5,412 nucleotides of DNA from assembly GCA_000715855.1 (NCBI GenBank), contig KL571323.1, forward strand, positions 36,193 to 41,604. The letters run 5' to 3'. Position numbers and translations under genes: made by a program. Under the pieces are notes generated by a model, which was not told where the DNA came from, did no database searches, and saw only the letters and a program-made list of their open reading frames with translations. Position 1 is the stretch's first letter; the number at the start of each line of letters is the position of its first letter. Shown piece by piece: positions 5,401 to 5,412 of this stretch. The stretch is from Actinoplanes liguriensis (GTDB lineage: Bacteria; Actinomycetota; Actinomycetes; Mycobacteriales; Micromonosporaceae).

Positions 5401-5412
5401 CTGTCTCTTATA
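5401..5412 (+). other. Residual Nextera/Tn5 mosaic-end adapter
   Basis: The final 12 bases, CTGTCTCTTATA, match exactly the first 12 bases of the Tn5 mosaic-end read-through adapter CTGTCTCTTATACACATCT used in Nextera libraries. The match ends exactly at the window edge, as expected for untrimmed adapter at the end of an assembled contig. It is best treated as a sequencing artefact rather than genomic DNA; positions 5380-5400 are the last genomic bases and hold nothing recognisable. Confidence 0.85.

Noticed and set aside
5401..5412. Genomic transposon end (real Tn5-like element)
   Set aside because: The match is to the engineered mosaic end and stops at the contig edge, so library adapter is a much simpler explanation than a natural insertion.

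Overview
The window is GC-rich DNA with codons strongly biased to G or C at the third position, several GTG starts and long spurious open frames on every strand. This points to a high-GC actinomycete. The gene families present (actinobacterial-type PARG, secreted IphP-like phosphatase, MarR plus DHA2 efflux pump) fit a soil actinomycete; a Micromonosporaceae/Actinoplanes-like host is only a guess. The last 12 bases match the Illumina Nextera/Tn5 mosaic end. Genuine genomic sequence therefore probably stops near 5400, and the right edge is a contig end with untrimmed adapter.

Layout. Positions 1-224 hold a degenerate, GC-rich tandem repeat of roughly 17-23 bp with no convincing gene. Positions 225-524 are non-coding as far as I can see, but contain two DnaA-box-like sequences (274-282 and 291-299). 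Next come two closely spaced forward genes: a bacterial-type poly(ADP-ribose) glycohydrolase (525-1544) with an unusual in-frame glycine-rich repeat between its N-terminal segment and macrodomain-like catalytic region, and, 6 bp on, a small multi-pass membrane protein of unknown function (1551-1970). An AT-rich gap with a palindrome (1969-1986) and a hairpin (1998-2021) separates these from a secreted IphP/MptpB-like tyrosine phosphatase (2041-3162). A 15-bp-stem terminator-like hairpin (3184-3217) closes that unit.

The right third is a classic regulator/efflux pair. A MarR-family repressor (3288-3743) is followed by a 14-helix DHA2-type MFS drug exporter (3802-5379). A perfect 8-4-8 palindrome sits between the predicted -35 and -10 elements of the marR promoter. 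The predicted transcription start coincides with the GTG start codon, so the marR mRNA is probably leaderless. The simplest reading is that MarR represses its own promoter and, through read-through past a hairpin over its stop codon, the downstream pump, with a small-molecule ligand relieving repression.

No RNA gene, CRISPR array, insertion sequence or defence system is visible. The least ordinary features are the PARG with its repeat insert coupled to a membrane protein, the two palindromic operator candidates, and the repeat array at the left edge.
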